Positions 1 to 5,668 of a stretch of DNA of 5,668 bases are shown here, one piece after another. A model generated the notes under the pieces. It did no database searches, was not told where the DNA came from, and was given only the letters and a program-made list of their open reading frames with translations. The position numbers were made by a program, and so were the translations under genes. Every line of letters begins with the position of its first letter. Within the stretch, counting starts at the first letter, position 1. The stretch comes from Bacteroidales bacterium (GTDB lineage: Bacteria > Bacteroidota > Bacteroidia > Bacteroidales > WCHB1-69), in assembly GCA_016290715.1 (NCBI GenBank), contig JAEEUY010000236.1:1-5668 (forward strand), read 5' to 3'.

Positions 1-462
1 AAAGGCCAACGTCGTCAGAAACATCCCCGGCAATACTATAAGCATATACTCACGGGCATAAGAAACCGTATTCTCTGTTGCTCCAAACAGTGCCAAAATA
101 TTGTTCAGGAACAGATAGCCGAAAAGCATCACAGTACCACTCAACACGATTGTAAAAACCGTGCTATTTCCCAATATCTTCTCTGCCCAACGCTCATCTT
201 TTCGACCCAAAACAATGGACATACGGGCCGATGACCCCACTCCAATGAGCGAACCAAACGCATGAATGATGTTCATGATGGGAAATGTGATCGCCAAACC
301 GGCAATAGCCAACGCCCCTACCCCTTGTCCTATAAATATTCTGTCCACAATATTGTAAACTGCCGCAATAATCTGACTGACGACAGAAGGCAGTGCGTAT
401 GTAAACAACAGTGATTCAATGCTTTTTTCTTCTAACTCTTTTGTTTTGTTAATCGTCTGCAT
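1..462 (-). CDS. MATE-family efflux transporter, N-terminal part (cut by window edge)
   Basis: This is the first 154 codons of an inner-membrane MATE (multidrug and toxic compound extrusion) antiporter. The family exports drugs or metabolites in exchange for Na+ or H+. The start ATG is the complement of 460-462, and the frame is open to the window edge; a full protein is usually about 440-460 residues, so roughly a third is present. A short charged N-terminus (residues 1-15) precedes hydrophobic segments at about 17-38, 50-75, 100-122 and 137-154. The stretches YNIVDRIFIGQGVGALAIAG (36-55) and GVGSSARMSIVLGRKDE (74-90) are the typical loop and helix signatures after the first and second segments of MepA/DinF-like MATE proteins. 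It is transcribed away from ispG. The substrate cannot be deduced. Family assignment is firm; the MepA-like subgroup is from remembered similarity. Confidence 0.92.
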   Translation of the reverse strand, partial: MQTINKTKELEEKSIESLLFTYALPSVVSQIIAAVYNIVDRIFIGQGVGALAIAGLAITFPIMNIIHAFGSLIGVGSSARMSIVLGRKDERWAEKILGNSTVFTIVLSGTVMLFGYLFLNNILALFGATENTVSYAREYMLIVLPGMFLTTLAF

Positions 463-479
463 ATCTCAATTTGGGGGTG

Positions 480-487
480 CAAAAATA
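480..487 (-). promoter_or_regulatory. Candidate -7 promoter element for the MATE gene
   Basis: Read on the minus strand this is TATTTTTG, an exact match to the Bacteroidetes -7 consensus TAnnTTTG. It lies 17 bases before the MATE start codon, which would give a leader of only about 10 bases. No TTTG (-33 element) sits at the usual distance of about 19-21 bases upstream; that stretch is an A8T6 tract. Matches to this motif are common in AT-rich DNA, so the assignment rests on position and orientation. Confidence 0.4.
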
Positions 488-591
488 GTGAAAAAAAATT
501 TTTTGGTGATCGTGGCTGCCTTCTGCTGCGATTCAAAATCTTTTTTCTAATATCTGCAAAGAAAACAGACTTAAAATTTCTAAAAAAATGA

Positions 592-599
592 TACCTTTG
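592..599 (+). promoter_or_regulatory. Candidate -7 promoter element for ispG
   Basis: TACCTTTG exactly matches the Bacteroidetes -7 consensus TAnnTTTG and ends 22 bases before the ispG ATG, so the leader would be about 15 bases long. The leader reads GTTGAAAGAAAA, an A-rich sequence typical of Bacteroidetes translation starts rather than a Shine-Dalgarno site. No clear -33 TTTG is seen at the expected distance. With the element at 480-487 it makes the 159-base gap a divergent promoter region. Confidence 0.5.
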
Positions 600-621
600 C
601 ACGCTATTTGTTGAAAGAAAA

Positions 622-1995
622 ATGATAGAAAAATATCCATCCCAAATCGTTACTATTGGCAATATTCCTCTCGGCGGAGGGCACCCCATCATTATACAAT
701 CCATGACCAACACCAACACCCTTGATACTGGTGCTACTGTGGAACAAGTGAAACGGATTGTGGCTGCTGGAGGACAGATGGTGAGAATAACGGTGCCCAC
801 CATGAAAGAAGTCGGAGCCTTGCAAGCCATCAGAGACCAGTTGCGTTCGGAAGGGCTTTCCGTTCCTCTTGTTGCCGATGTGCACTACCATCCGGAAGTG
901 GCGGAGGCCTGCGCCCGTATCGTAGAGAAAGTGCGTGTCAATCCAGGAAACTTTACGGATAAACGGAATCTGAAACAACTGGACCTCACCGAAAGCGAGT
1001 ATGCCGAAGCGGCAAACAGGATGGCGCGACGGGCAGCCCCTCTATTTGAAATATGCAAACGGCATCACACCACTTTGCGCATCGGCATCAATCACGGTTC
1101 CTTGTGCGACCGCATTGTCAGCCGCTATGGGAACACGCCGTTGGCAATGGTCATGTCGGCGATGGAATGGGTGGACATCTGTCATGAAAACGACTTCAGG
1201 AATGTAGTTTTCTCCATGAAATCGAGCAATGTGCATACCATGATTGAAGCGACCTTGCTCTTAGCCGAAAAGATGCGAGCCGCCGGCAAGTGCTATCCGC
1301 TGCATCTTGGCGTAACCGAGGCGGGAGCGGGCGACGAAGGACGCGCCAAATCAGCCGCCGGCATCGGGACTTTGCTTCTTTCTGGAATTGGCGACACAAT
1401 CCGCGTCTCCCTCACCGAGAACCCTGAAAACGAAATCCATGCTGCCATCATCCTTGCCAATATTCGGGAAGAAATAAAGAATACAGAGCAACACATTGAT
1501 GGACATAAACTTACCATTAAATACAACGAACCCAACCGAGAGAAATGGCTGATTGTTTGTGCAGCTGCCGCGGGCTATGCCCATTATCACCAGCACATTA
1601 CAGAATTACAACTGATTAATCCGTTTTTCACCGCCGATGAGTGCCGCTATGTTACCGAAATCATCCTGCAAGCCTGCCGCATTAAGATGACCCGTACCGA
1701 ATTTATCTCGTGTCCCTCCTGCGGTCGCACGCAATACGATATACAAGATGCCTTAGCCAAAGTCAAAAGCCGTTTCAGTCATTACCCTGATTTGAAGATT
1801 GGCGTGATGGGATGTGTGGTCAACGGGCCGGGAGAAATGGCCGATGCCGATTTCGGAATTGTCGGCGCTGGCAGTGGCAAGGTATTGGTTTACAAACAAA
1901 AAGAAAAAATCACCACGCCTATCACCATTGATGATGCATTAAATGTTTTAGAACAACTGATTCACGACAGAAAATCATCATCTTCTCCGTTTTAG
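622..1995 (+). CDS. ispG: 4-hydroxy-3-methylbut-2-enyl diphosphate synthase (IspG/GcpE), with reduced insert domain
   Basis: This cytosolic [4Fe-4S] enzyme reductively converts the cyclic diphosphate MEcPP to HMBPP, the penultimate step of the non-mevalonate (MEP) isoprenoid pathway. Residues 1 to about 280 form the TIM barrel, with IIIQSMTNTNTLDT near 23-36, PLVADVHYHPEVAEA (82-96), KVRVNPGN (103-110), RIGINHGS (153-160) and GVTEAG (230-235). The C-terminal cluster domain holds CPSCGRT with C364 and C367, then CVVNGPGE with C398 and E405; these match the three cluster cysteines and glutamate ligand of the family. The motifs resemble the long plant/Chlamydia/Bacteroidetes form (about 600 residues or more), yet the protein has only 457 residues. 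Only about 70 residues (281-350) separate the two domains, so most of the insert (A*) domain is absent. All key residues are kept and the frame is clean, so it is probably functional. The ATG at 622 fits the family N-terminus. Confidence 0.96.
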   Translation: MIEKYPSQIVTIGNIPLGGGHPIIIQSMTNTNTLDTGATVEQVKRIVAAGGQMVRITVPTMKEVGALQAIRDQLRSEGLSVPLVADVHYHPEVAEACARIVEKVRVNPGNFTDKRNLKQLDLTESEYAEAANRMARRAAPLFEICKRHHTTLRIGINHGSLCDRIVSRYGNTPLAMVMSAMEWVDICHENDFRNVVFSMKSSNVHTMIEATLLLAEKMRAAGKCYPLHLGVTEAGAGDEGRAKSAAGIGTLLLSGIGDTIRVSLTENPENEIHAAIILANIREEIKNTEQHIDGHKLTIKYNEPNREKWLIVCAAAAGYAHYHQHITELQLINPFFTADECRYVTEIILQACRIKMTRTEFISCPSCGRTQYDIQDALAKVKSRFSHYPDLKIGVMGCVVNGPGEMADADFGIVGAGSGKVLVYKQKEKITTPITIDDALNVLEQLIHDRKSSSSPF

Positions 1996-2028
1996 CTGAA
2001 TTTCCTATTCATTGCTTTCCGCTAAAAC
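1989..2028 (+). repeat. 8-bp inverted repeat spanning the ispG stop codon
   Basis: GTTTTAGC at 1989-1996 is perfectly complementary to GCTAAAAC at 2021-2028, leaving a 24-base loop. The left arm contains the ispG TAG stop. It could act as a weak transcript 3'-end structure, but the stem is AT-rich, the loop is long and no T-run follows (the next bases are TATGGTTTGATGAAAA), so it is not a convincing intrinsic terminator. No better terminator is visible between ispG and the protease gene. Confidence 0.25.
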
Positions 2029-2267
2029 TATGGTTTGATGAAAAAAAACATAAAATTTCCTATTTATTTTTGGAACAATTTATTTTACCTTAAAAAATTG
2101 CGAAAAATAAGAAGTTTTTTTTTGAAATGATCTCTTCTTTGGCATATTTTCCTGATTTGTAACTAATTAATATATTTTACATCACAAAAAACGACAGAAA
2201 AAACTTATTAAATTTGCCGTTTGGTTTTATTTAAAAAAATTATTCTTTGAAAAAAATACACACTAAT
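1996..2267. other. AT-rich intergenic spacer between ispG and the C25 protease gene
   Basis: This 272-base spacer holds no convincing reading frame on either strand. It is strongly AT-rich with many A and T homopolymer runs. It contains two exact TAnnTTTG matches on the plus strand, at 2065-2072 (TATTTTTG) and 2209-2216 (TAAATTTG); the latter is better placed for the downstream gene. An 11-base direct repeat, AATTTCCTATT, occurs at 1999-2009 and 2054-2064 and may be chance in such biased sequence. The length and content suggest that the protease gene is transcribed separately from ispG. Confidence 0.6.
2209..2216 (+). promoter_or_regulatory. Candidate -7 promoter element for the C25 protease gene
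   Basis: TAAATTTG matches the Bacteroidetes -7 consensus TAnnTTTG exactly and lies 51 bases before the ATG, predicting a leader of about 45 bases that is very A/T-rich. No TTTG -33 element occurs at the expected spacing; the nearest upstream TTTG (2156-2159) is about 50 bases away. A near-match with one extra base, TATTCTTTG, occurs at 2241-2249. Confidence 0.4.
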
Positions 2268-2327
2268 ATGAAAAAAACATTTTATCTTTTATTCATTTTG
2301 CTTATCGCTTTAGGGAATTTAAATGCC
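2268..2327 (+). other. Signal peptide of the C25 protease
   Basis: Residues 1-20 have two lysines after the initiator, a hydrophobic core (FYLLFILLIALG, 5-16) and a polar end NLNA followed by Q21. An Ala-Gln junction is a very common signal peptidase I site in Bacteroidetes. No lipobox cysteine is present, so this is not a lipoprotein. Confidence 0.85.
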
Positions 2328-5300
2328 CAGAATGTTAAAATCACCCGAAACGACCTTTCAGGACTCTCTTTAAATGTTCACACCGGCAACATGGAAGTAA
2401 GCGATATCGTTACTTCAGAGGGAACATTCTCCCGTATTCACCTGAACGACTTTCTGTCGAGCAATCAAGTAGGTGCACCTGAATTGCCCGTAATGGTAAA
2501 AATGATTGAAATCCCACTATGTGAAGATATACAAATAACAGCTACGGCCAGACGGGTGAAAACCTATTCTGGCAATGCCCTCGGCATTCAGCACCGTTTA
2601 TATCCAGCCCAACGTTCCATTTCCAAATCTGAAGAAGGGCCTTTCCCTATCCAAATCAATGAGGCGATATATCAAACAAACGATTTCTATGGATTGGAAT
2701 TAGCCTCTATTGAAAAAACTGGTATTATGCGCAGTTACAATCTTGCCACCCTATATATCAGTCCTGTCAAGTACAATCCTATTACCAACGAATTCATGGT
2801 ATATGATGATATTAACATAGAAATCACATACAACAATGTGGATATCCCATCCACTAAAGAGATGAAACGGATTCACACAAGTTGCGCCTTTGGGAAACCG
2901 GCCCAAGTCATCAACCAACTGCCTCCTTTGTCGAGAGAGATGTTTCCTGCCTCTCCTGTAAAATATGTAATTGTTGCCAACGATATATTCAATGGGCAAT
3001 TAGACAGTCTGGTAAACTGGAAAAGAAGAAAAGGATTTTTAGTAGAAGTAGCCTATACCGGGACCATTGGAACCACCACAACAGCCATAAAGAATTATCT
3101 GCAAGGATTATATGACAATGCAACACCTGACAATCCTGCACCGACATACGTATTATTGGTAGGTGATGTAGCCCAAATTCCTGCCTATTCCGGACAGACG
3201 GAGAATTCTCATATAACTGATTTATATTATTTTACATGGACTGGAAATGATAATATTCCCGACTGCTATTACGGTCGTTTCTCTGCGCAAAACGTTTCAC
3301 AGCTCACCCCACAGATCGAAAAAACATTAACATACGAGCAGTATGCGATGAGCGATCCCAGTTATTTGGATAAGGCATTATTAGCTGCAGGCGAAGATAA
3401 CGGACGGCAAGGAGATTACGGCTACTCTCATGCTGACCCTGCCATGCACTATTTGGAGGACAATTATGCCAATGCCTCATACGGATATACTTCTGTTACG
3501 TCCTATTATAACCCCCACAGCAATTCATCCACCACAGGAGTGCAAAATGCACTGAATAGTGGCGTAGGCTATGCCAACTACTCGGCACATTGCAGTTCCA
3601 GCGGTTGGTACAAGCCCTCCTTTAGCACCTCCAATGCCAACTCCATGACCAACAAGGAAAAATATGGGTTAATGATAGGAAACTGCTGCCAGTCAAACTC
3701 TTTCAATGAAAGTGAATGTTTCGGAGAAGCCCTGTTGCGTGTCAATAATGCAGGCGCTGTAGGCTATATCGGAGGAACGGACTATACCTATTGGGATGAA
3801 GATTATTACTGGGCAGTAGGCGTACGCAGTCTGTCCACCAGTTGCAGCAACTGCAACGGGGCGACTTACAATGCCAACAACTTGGGTGCTTATGATAAAT
3901 TATTCCACACCCACGGTGAAAATTTTGTCAATTGGTTTGCCACTCAAGGTTCAATTATTATGGGAGGCAATTTGGCAGTTCAATCTTCCAATTCAAGTTT
4001 AAAAAATTATTACTGGGAAATTTATTCTCTTATGGGAGATCCCTCCGTTATACCATGGCTCACTCGTCCTGATGATATGCAGATCCAAATTGATGGCAAC
4101 AATATCACAGATAATGAATATACCCCTGAAGATGGGACAACCTCATTTACTATTTCAACTGGTGCTCCACACACTTATATTGCACTAACACAAAACCTTC
4201 AATTACTACACGCCGTTTTGAGTGATGCCAATGGCAACGCCACCCTGACATTTCCAGCTTTAAATGAAGGAACCGACTATGAATTGGCTGCTTCCGCACA
4301 AAATTACAAAACAGTGTTTGTAGCCATTCATCCTGAAACACAAGCGGGTGCACGCGTAAAAATCACTGGCGTTGAACTTTCCCAACAAGCCACTGCCACT
4401 ATCGGCACAAACATCACTTTAGATGTGATGATTGCGAACAACTACCCCGAAACAGCCACCAACACTGCCATTACTGCAACAACAGAATCAACTGACATAA
4501 TACTGACTGACAATAGTGAAGCTGTAGGTACCGTCAACGCATACACCAGTGATACCCTTTGGGCATCTTTTGCACTCTCCATCAACAATGTACCCAACAA
4601 CACCATTGCCCCTATCCAATTCATGGTAACCTTTTTGGATAATGGTGTTGCAGATACAACCTACTACACCTACAACCTGACCATCGTTGCCCCTGAAATA
4701 GATCTTGTGAATGCTTCTATTCAAGAAATTTCCGGAAACAACAACAATATTATCGAACCCGGTGAAACCATCAATTTATCAATTATTGACCAAAATATTG
4801 GTGGAGCCGCGGCGACCAACCTTGCTTCCCTCCTCTCTACCTATTATATTTATACTCCCATCTCCAATGATTCAATCGTCATCAACAACTTAAATGCACA
4901 AAGCACCTGTACATCCTCATTTACAATCCAAATAGGCAATGAGGTCCCAATGGGAACCATCATCCCATTCTACCATCACATATATAGCATGGATAATCCT
5001 ACTGTTTCACGTATGGATACTTTCTTTGTAATAGTCGGCCAAGTTACTGCTACCGAAGACTGGGAAAACAACAACTTCACCACCAACGAATGGGTCAATA
5101 ATTCAAGATACCCATGGACGATTGTCAATAGCGGGGCATACGCTGGGACATATTGTGCAAAGTCGGGCAATAAAAACCGCAGCAATACCTCTTCAGATTT
5201 ATCACTCACCATCCAAGTCAGCATGGATGGGACACTTTCCTACTTCAGAAAAGTTTCTTCAGAAGAGGATTATGACTTTTTCAAGTTTTATCTTGACGGG

Positions 5301-5668
5301 GAAGAGTTGGAATCGCTTTCCGGCACAGTGGATTGGGGAGAAGCTTCATTTCCCATTACAGCCGGTGAACACAGCATCCTGTTTTCTTACACCAAAGACG
5401 CTTATGTCAACAGCGGTTCTGATTGCGCGTGGGTAGATAACATTTCATGGCCTAACGGCGGGATGGTGGCACCTCACGTAGCCGACATTCACATTACCGA
5501 TGCCGGCATTTCACCCAGCAGCAATCCTGTTGCCGGAGCCACTGTTACATTTGATGTCATTTTGGAAAACAGGGGCGACACGGCCAGCTCCACTATAAAT
5601 CTTGTTCTTTCAACCACTTCTACAGATATTACCCTAACCGATGCTACAGAAACGACGACAAGCGTTTC
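2268..5668 (+). CDS. Secreted gingipain-like (Kgp-type) C25 cysteine protease, C-terminus beyond window
   Basis: The frame is open from the ATG at 2268 to the right edge (1133 codons) with no stop, so the protein is larger still. It begins with a signal peptide: MKK, a hydrophobic core at residues 5-16, and likely cleavage NLNA|QN after A20. Residues 21 to about 228 resemble the gingipain propeptide; R223 near its end could be a processing site. Residues 229-597 are the C25 catalytic domain, 598-692 an Ig-like domain, and 695-1133 further beta-sandwich modules. Family C25 enzymes are clan CD endopeptidases that act outside the cell, and in Bacteroidetes they are normally exported across the outer membrane by type IX secretion using a C-terminal sorting domain, which is not visible here. 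The start is supported by the signal peptide beginning directly at this ATG, with A/T-rich sequence upstream. Protease family is firm; export route and substrate are inferred. Confidence 0.93.
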   Translation, partial: MKKTFYLLFILLIALGNLNAQNVKITRNDLSGLSLNVHTGNMEVSDIVTSEGTFSRIHLNDFLSSNQVGAPELPVMVKMIEIPLCEDIQITATARRVKTYSGNALGIQHRLYPAQRSISKSEEGPFPIQINEAIYQTNDFYGLELASIEKTGIMRSYNLATLYISPVKYNPITNEFMVYDDINIEITYNNVDIPSTKEMKRIHTSCAFGKPAQVINQLPPLSREMFPASPVKYVIVANDIFNGQLDSLVNWKRRKGFLVEVAYTGTIGTTTTAIKNYLQGLYDNATPDNPAPTYVLLVGDVAQIPAYSGQTENSHITDLYYFTWTGNDNIPDCYYGRFSAQNVSQLTPQIEKTLTYEQYAMSDPSYLDKALLAAGEDNGRQGDYGYSHADPAMHYLEDNYANASYGYTSVTSYYNPHSNSSTTGVQNALNSGVGYANYSAHCSSSGWYKPSFSTSNANSMTNKEKYGLMIGNCCQSNSFNESECFGEALLRVNNAGAVGYIGGTDYTYWDEDYYWAVGVRSLSTSCSNCNGATYNANNLGAYDKLFHTHGENFVNWFATQGSIIMGGNLAVQSSNSSLKNYYWEIYSLMGDPSVIPWLTRPDDMQIQIDGNNITDNEYTPEDGTTSFTISTGAPHTYIALTQNLQLLHAVLSDANGNATLTFPALNEGTDYELAASAQNYKTVFVAIHPETQAGARVKITGVELSQQATATIGTNITLDVMIANNYPETATNTAITATTESTDIILTDNSEAVGTVNAYTSDTLWASFALSINNVPNNTIAPIQFMVTFLDNGVADTTYYTYNLTIVAPEIDLVNASIQEISGNNNNIIEPGETINLSIIDQNIGGAAATNLASLLSTYYIYTPISNDSIVINNLNAQSTCTSSFTIQIGNEVPMGTIIPFYHHIYSMDNPTVSRMDTFFVIVGQVTATEDWENNNFTTNEWVNNSRYPWTIVNSGAYAGTYCAKSGNKNRSNTSSDLSLTIQVSMDGTLSYFRKVSSEEDYDFFKFYLDGEELESLSGTVDWGEASFPITAGEHSILFSYTKDAYVNSGSDCAWVDNISWPNGGMVAPHVADIHITDAGISPSSNPVAGATVTFDVILENRGDTASSTINLVLSTTSTDITLTDATETTTSV
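2952..4058 (+). other. C25 catalytic domain with Kgp-like active site
   Basis: Residues 229-597. The domain opens with SPVKYVIVAND and VNWKRRKGF, as gingipains do, followed by YVLLVGDVAQIP. The catalytic His is H441 in NYSAHCSSSGW and the nucleophile is C474 in MIGNCCQS, exactly 33 residues later, as in Kgp (H444/C477) and RgpB (H211/C244). D377 in AAGEDNG lines up with Kgp D388, the residue that orients the histidine. The segment YWDEDYYWAVG (508-518) matches Kgp YWGEDYYWSVG, placing Y508, W509 and D512 at the S1-pocket positions Y512, W513 and D516 of Kgp; S439 replaces Kgp T442. The domain ends with YYWEIYSLMGDPSVIP (581-596). Kgp residues are from memory and the alignment is by eye. Lysine preference is therefore a reasoned inference. 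Confidence 0.85.
4059..4343 (+). other. Ig-like domain following the C25 domain
   Basis: Residues 598-692 correspond in position and pattern to the immunoglobulin-superfamily domain that follows the catalytic domain in gingipains: alternating polar and hydrophobic strands, then VLSDANGNATLTFPAL and DYELAASAQNYKTVFVAI, comparable to the equivalent Kgp segment. In gingipains this domain supports folding and stability of the catalytic part. Confidence 0.7.
4350..5048 (+). other. Two tandem CARDB/DUF11-like beta-sandwich modules
   Basis: Residues 695-809 (ARVKITGVELSQQATATIG onward) and 810-927 (EIDLVNASIQEI onward) look like two beta-sandwich modules. The second has the signature NNNNIIEPGETINLSI (about 827-842) and NIGGAAATNL, typical of bacterial extracellular domains with an EPGE motif before a strand. 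Such modules usually act as stalks or adhesion spacers. Their exact family cannot be fixed by eye. Confidence 0.5.
5049..5453 (+). other. Jelly-roll (MAM/cleaved-adhesin-like) module
   Basis: Residues 928-1062 run from TEDWENNNF through YPWTIVNSGAYAGTYCAKSG, VSSEEDYDFFKFYLDGEE and FPITAGEHSILFSYTKD to GSDCAWVDNISWP. This order of motifs is widespread in secreted Bacteroidetes proteins and is thought to form a jelly-roll adhesion or carbohydrate-binding module. C963 and C1053 could pair as a disulphide, which is speculative. A further Ig-like module begins at about residue 1064 (HVADIHITDAG) and is cut by the window edge. Confidence 0.55.

Noticed and set aside
432..830. Minus-strand reading frame of 132 codons over the intergenic region and the start of ispG
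   Set aside because: It overlaps the ispG coding frame and the divergent promoter region and resembles no known protein; an antisense shadow.
1293..1596. Two minus-strand frames inside ispG
   Set aside because: They lie fully within conserved IspG sequence, with no promoter or family resemblance.
622..1995. IspG as a pseudogene because of its short length for the long-form type
   Set aside because: The frame is uninterrupted and all three cluster cysteines and the glutamate ligand are present, so a domain reduction fits better than decay.
1999..2064. 11-base direct repeat AATTTCCTATT (1999-2009 and 2054-2064) as a possible operator pair
   Set aside because: Only two copies, not symmetric, in strongly AT-rich sequence; chance is a sufficient explanation.
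2065..2072. TATTTTTG as a promoter for the protease gene, with TTTG at 2034-2037 as its -33 element
   Set aside because: The gap between the two elements is 27 bases, longer than the usual 19-21, and the leader would be nearly 190 bases; the match at 2209-2216 is better placed.
4976..5436. Overlapping frames on both strands inside the protease C-terminal part (minus 4976-5224, plus 5122-5436)
   Set aside because: They lie wholly within the continuous protease frame, which shows recognisable domain motifs throughout, so these are shadows.

Overview
The window looks like a chromosomal piece of a Bacteroidetes (probably Bacteroidales) genome. Three things suggest this. Both complete gene starts and the divergent partial gene are preceded by TAnnTTTG elements, the -7 signature of this phylum, and by A-rich leaders without a clear Shine-Dalgarno sequence. 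The IspG protein has the sequence signatures of the plant/Chlamydia/Bacteroidetes type. The largest gene encodes a gingipain-like (family C25) secreted protease, a hallmark of Bacteroidetes with type IX secretion. The genus cannot be named from the sequence alone.

Layout. Positions 1-462 (minus strand) hold the N-terminal 154 codons of a MATE-family multidrug/sodium antiporter, cut by the left edge. Positions 463-621 are a divergent intergenic region with a TAnnTTTG element facing each way. Positions 622-1995 (plus) hold ispG, the [4Fe-4S] enzyme of the non-mevalonate isoprenoid pathway. It is 457 residues long, between the two usual sizes for the family, because most of the long-form insert domain appears to be missing. 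Positions 1996-2267 are an AT-rich spacer with a candidate promoter and a weak inverted repeat over the ispG stop codon. From 2268 to the right edge (plus) runs one uninterrupted reading frame of 1133 codons. It encodes a signal peptide, a propeptide, a C25 cysteine protease domain, an Ig-like domain and several further beta-rich modules, and its C-terminus lies outside the window.

The three genes do not form an obvious functional unit. MATE and ispG are divergent, and the protease has its own spacer and promoter-like element. The protease is the most informative gene. Its catalytic dyad spacing, the likely third catalytic residue and the substrate-pocket residues line up better with lysine gingipain (Kgp) than with arginine gingipain, although it carries His-Cys where the clan normally has His-Gly. 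I see no RNA genes, CRISPR arrays, insertion sequences or attachment sites, and no evidence for an undescribed multi-gene system. The best leads are the reduced IspG and the Kgp-like pocket of the protease.
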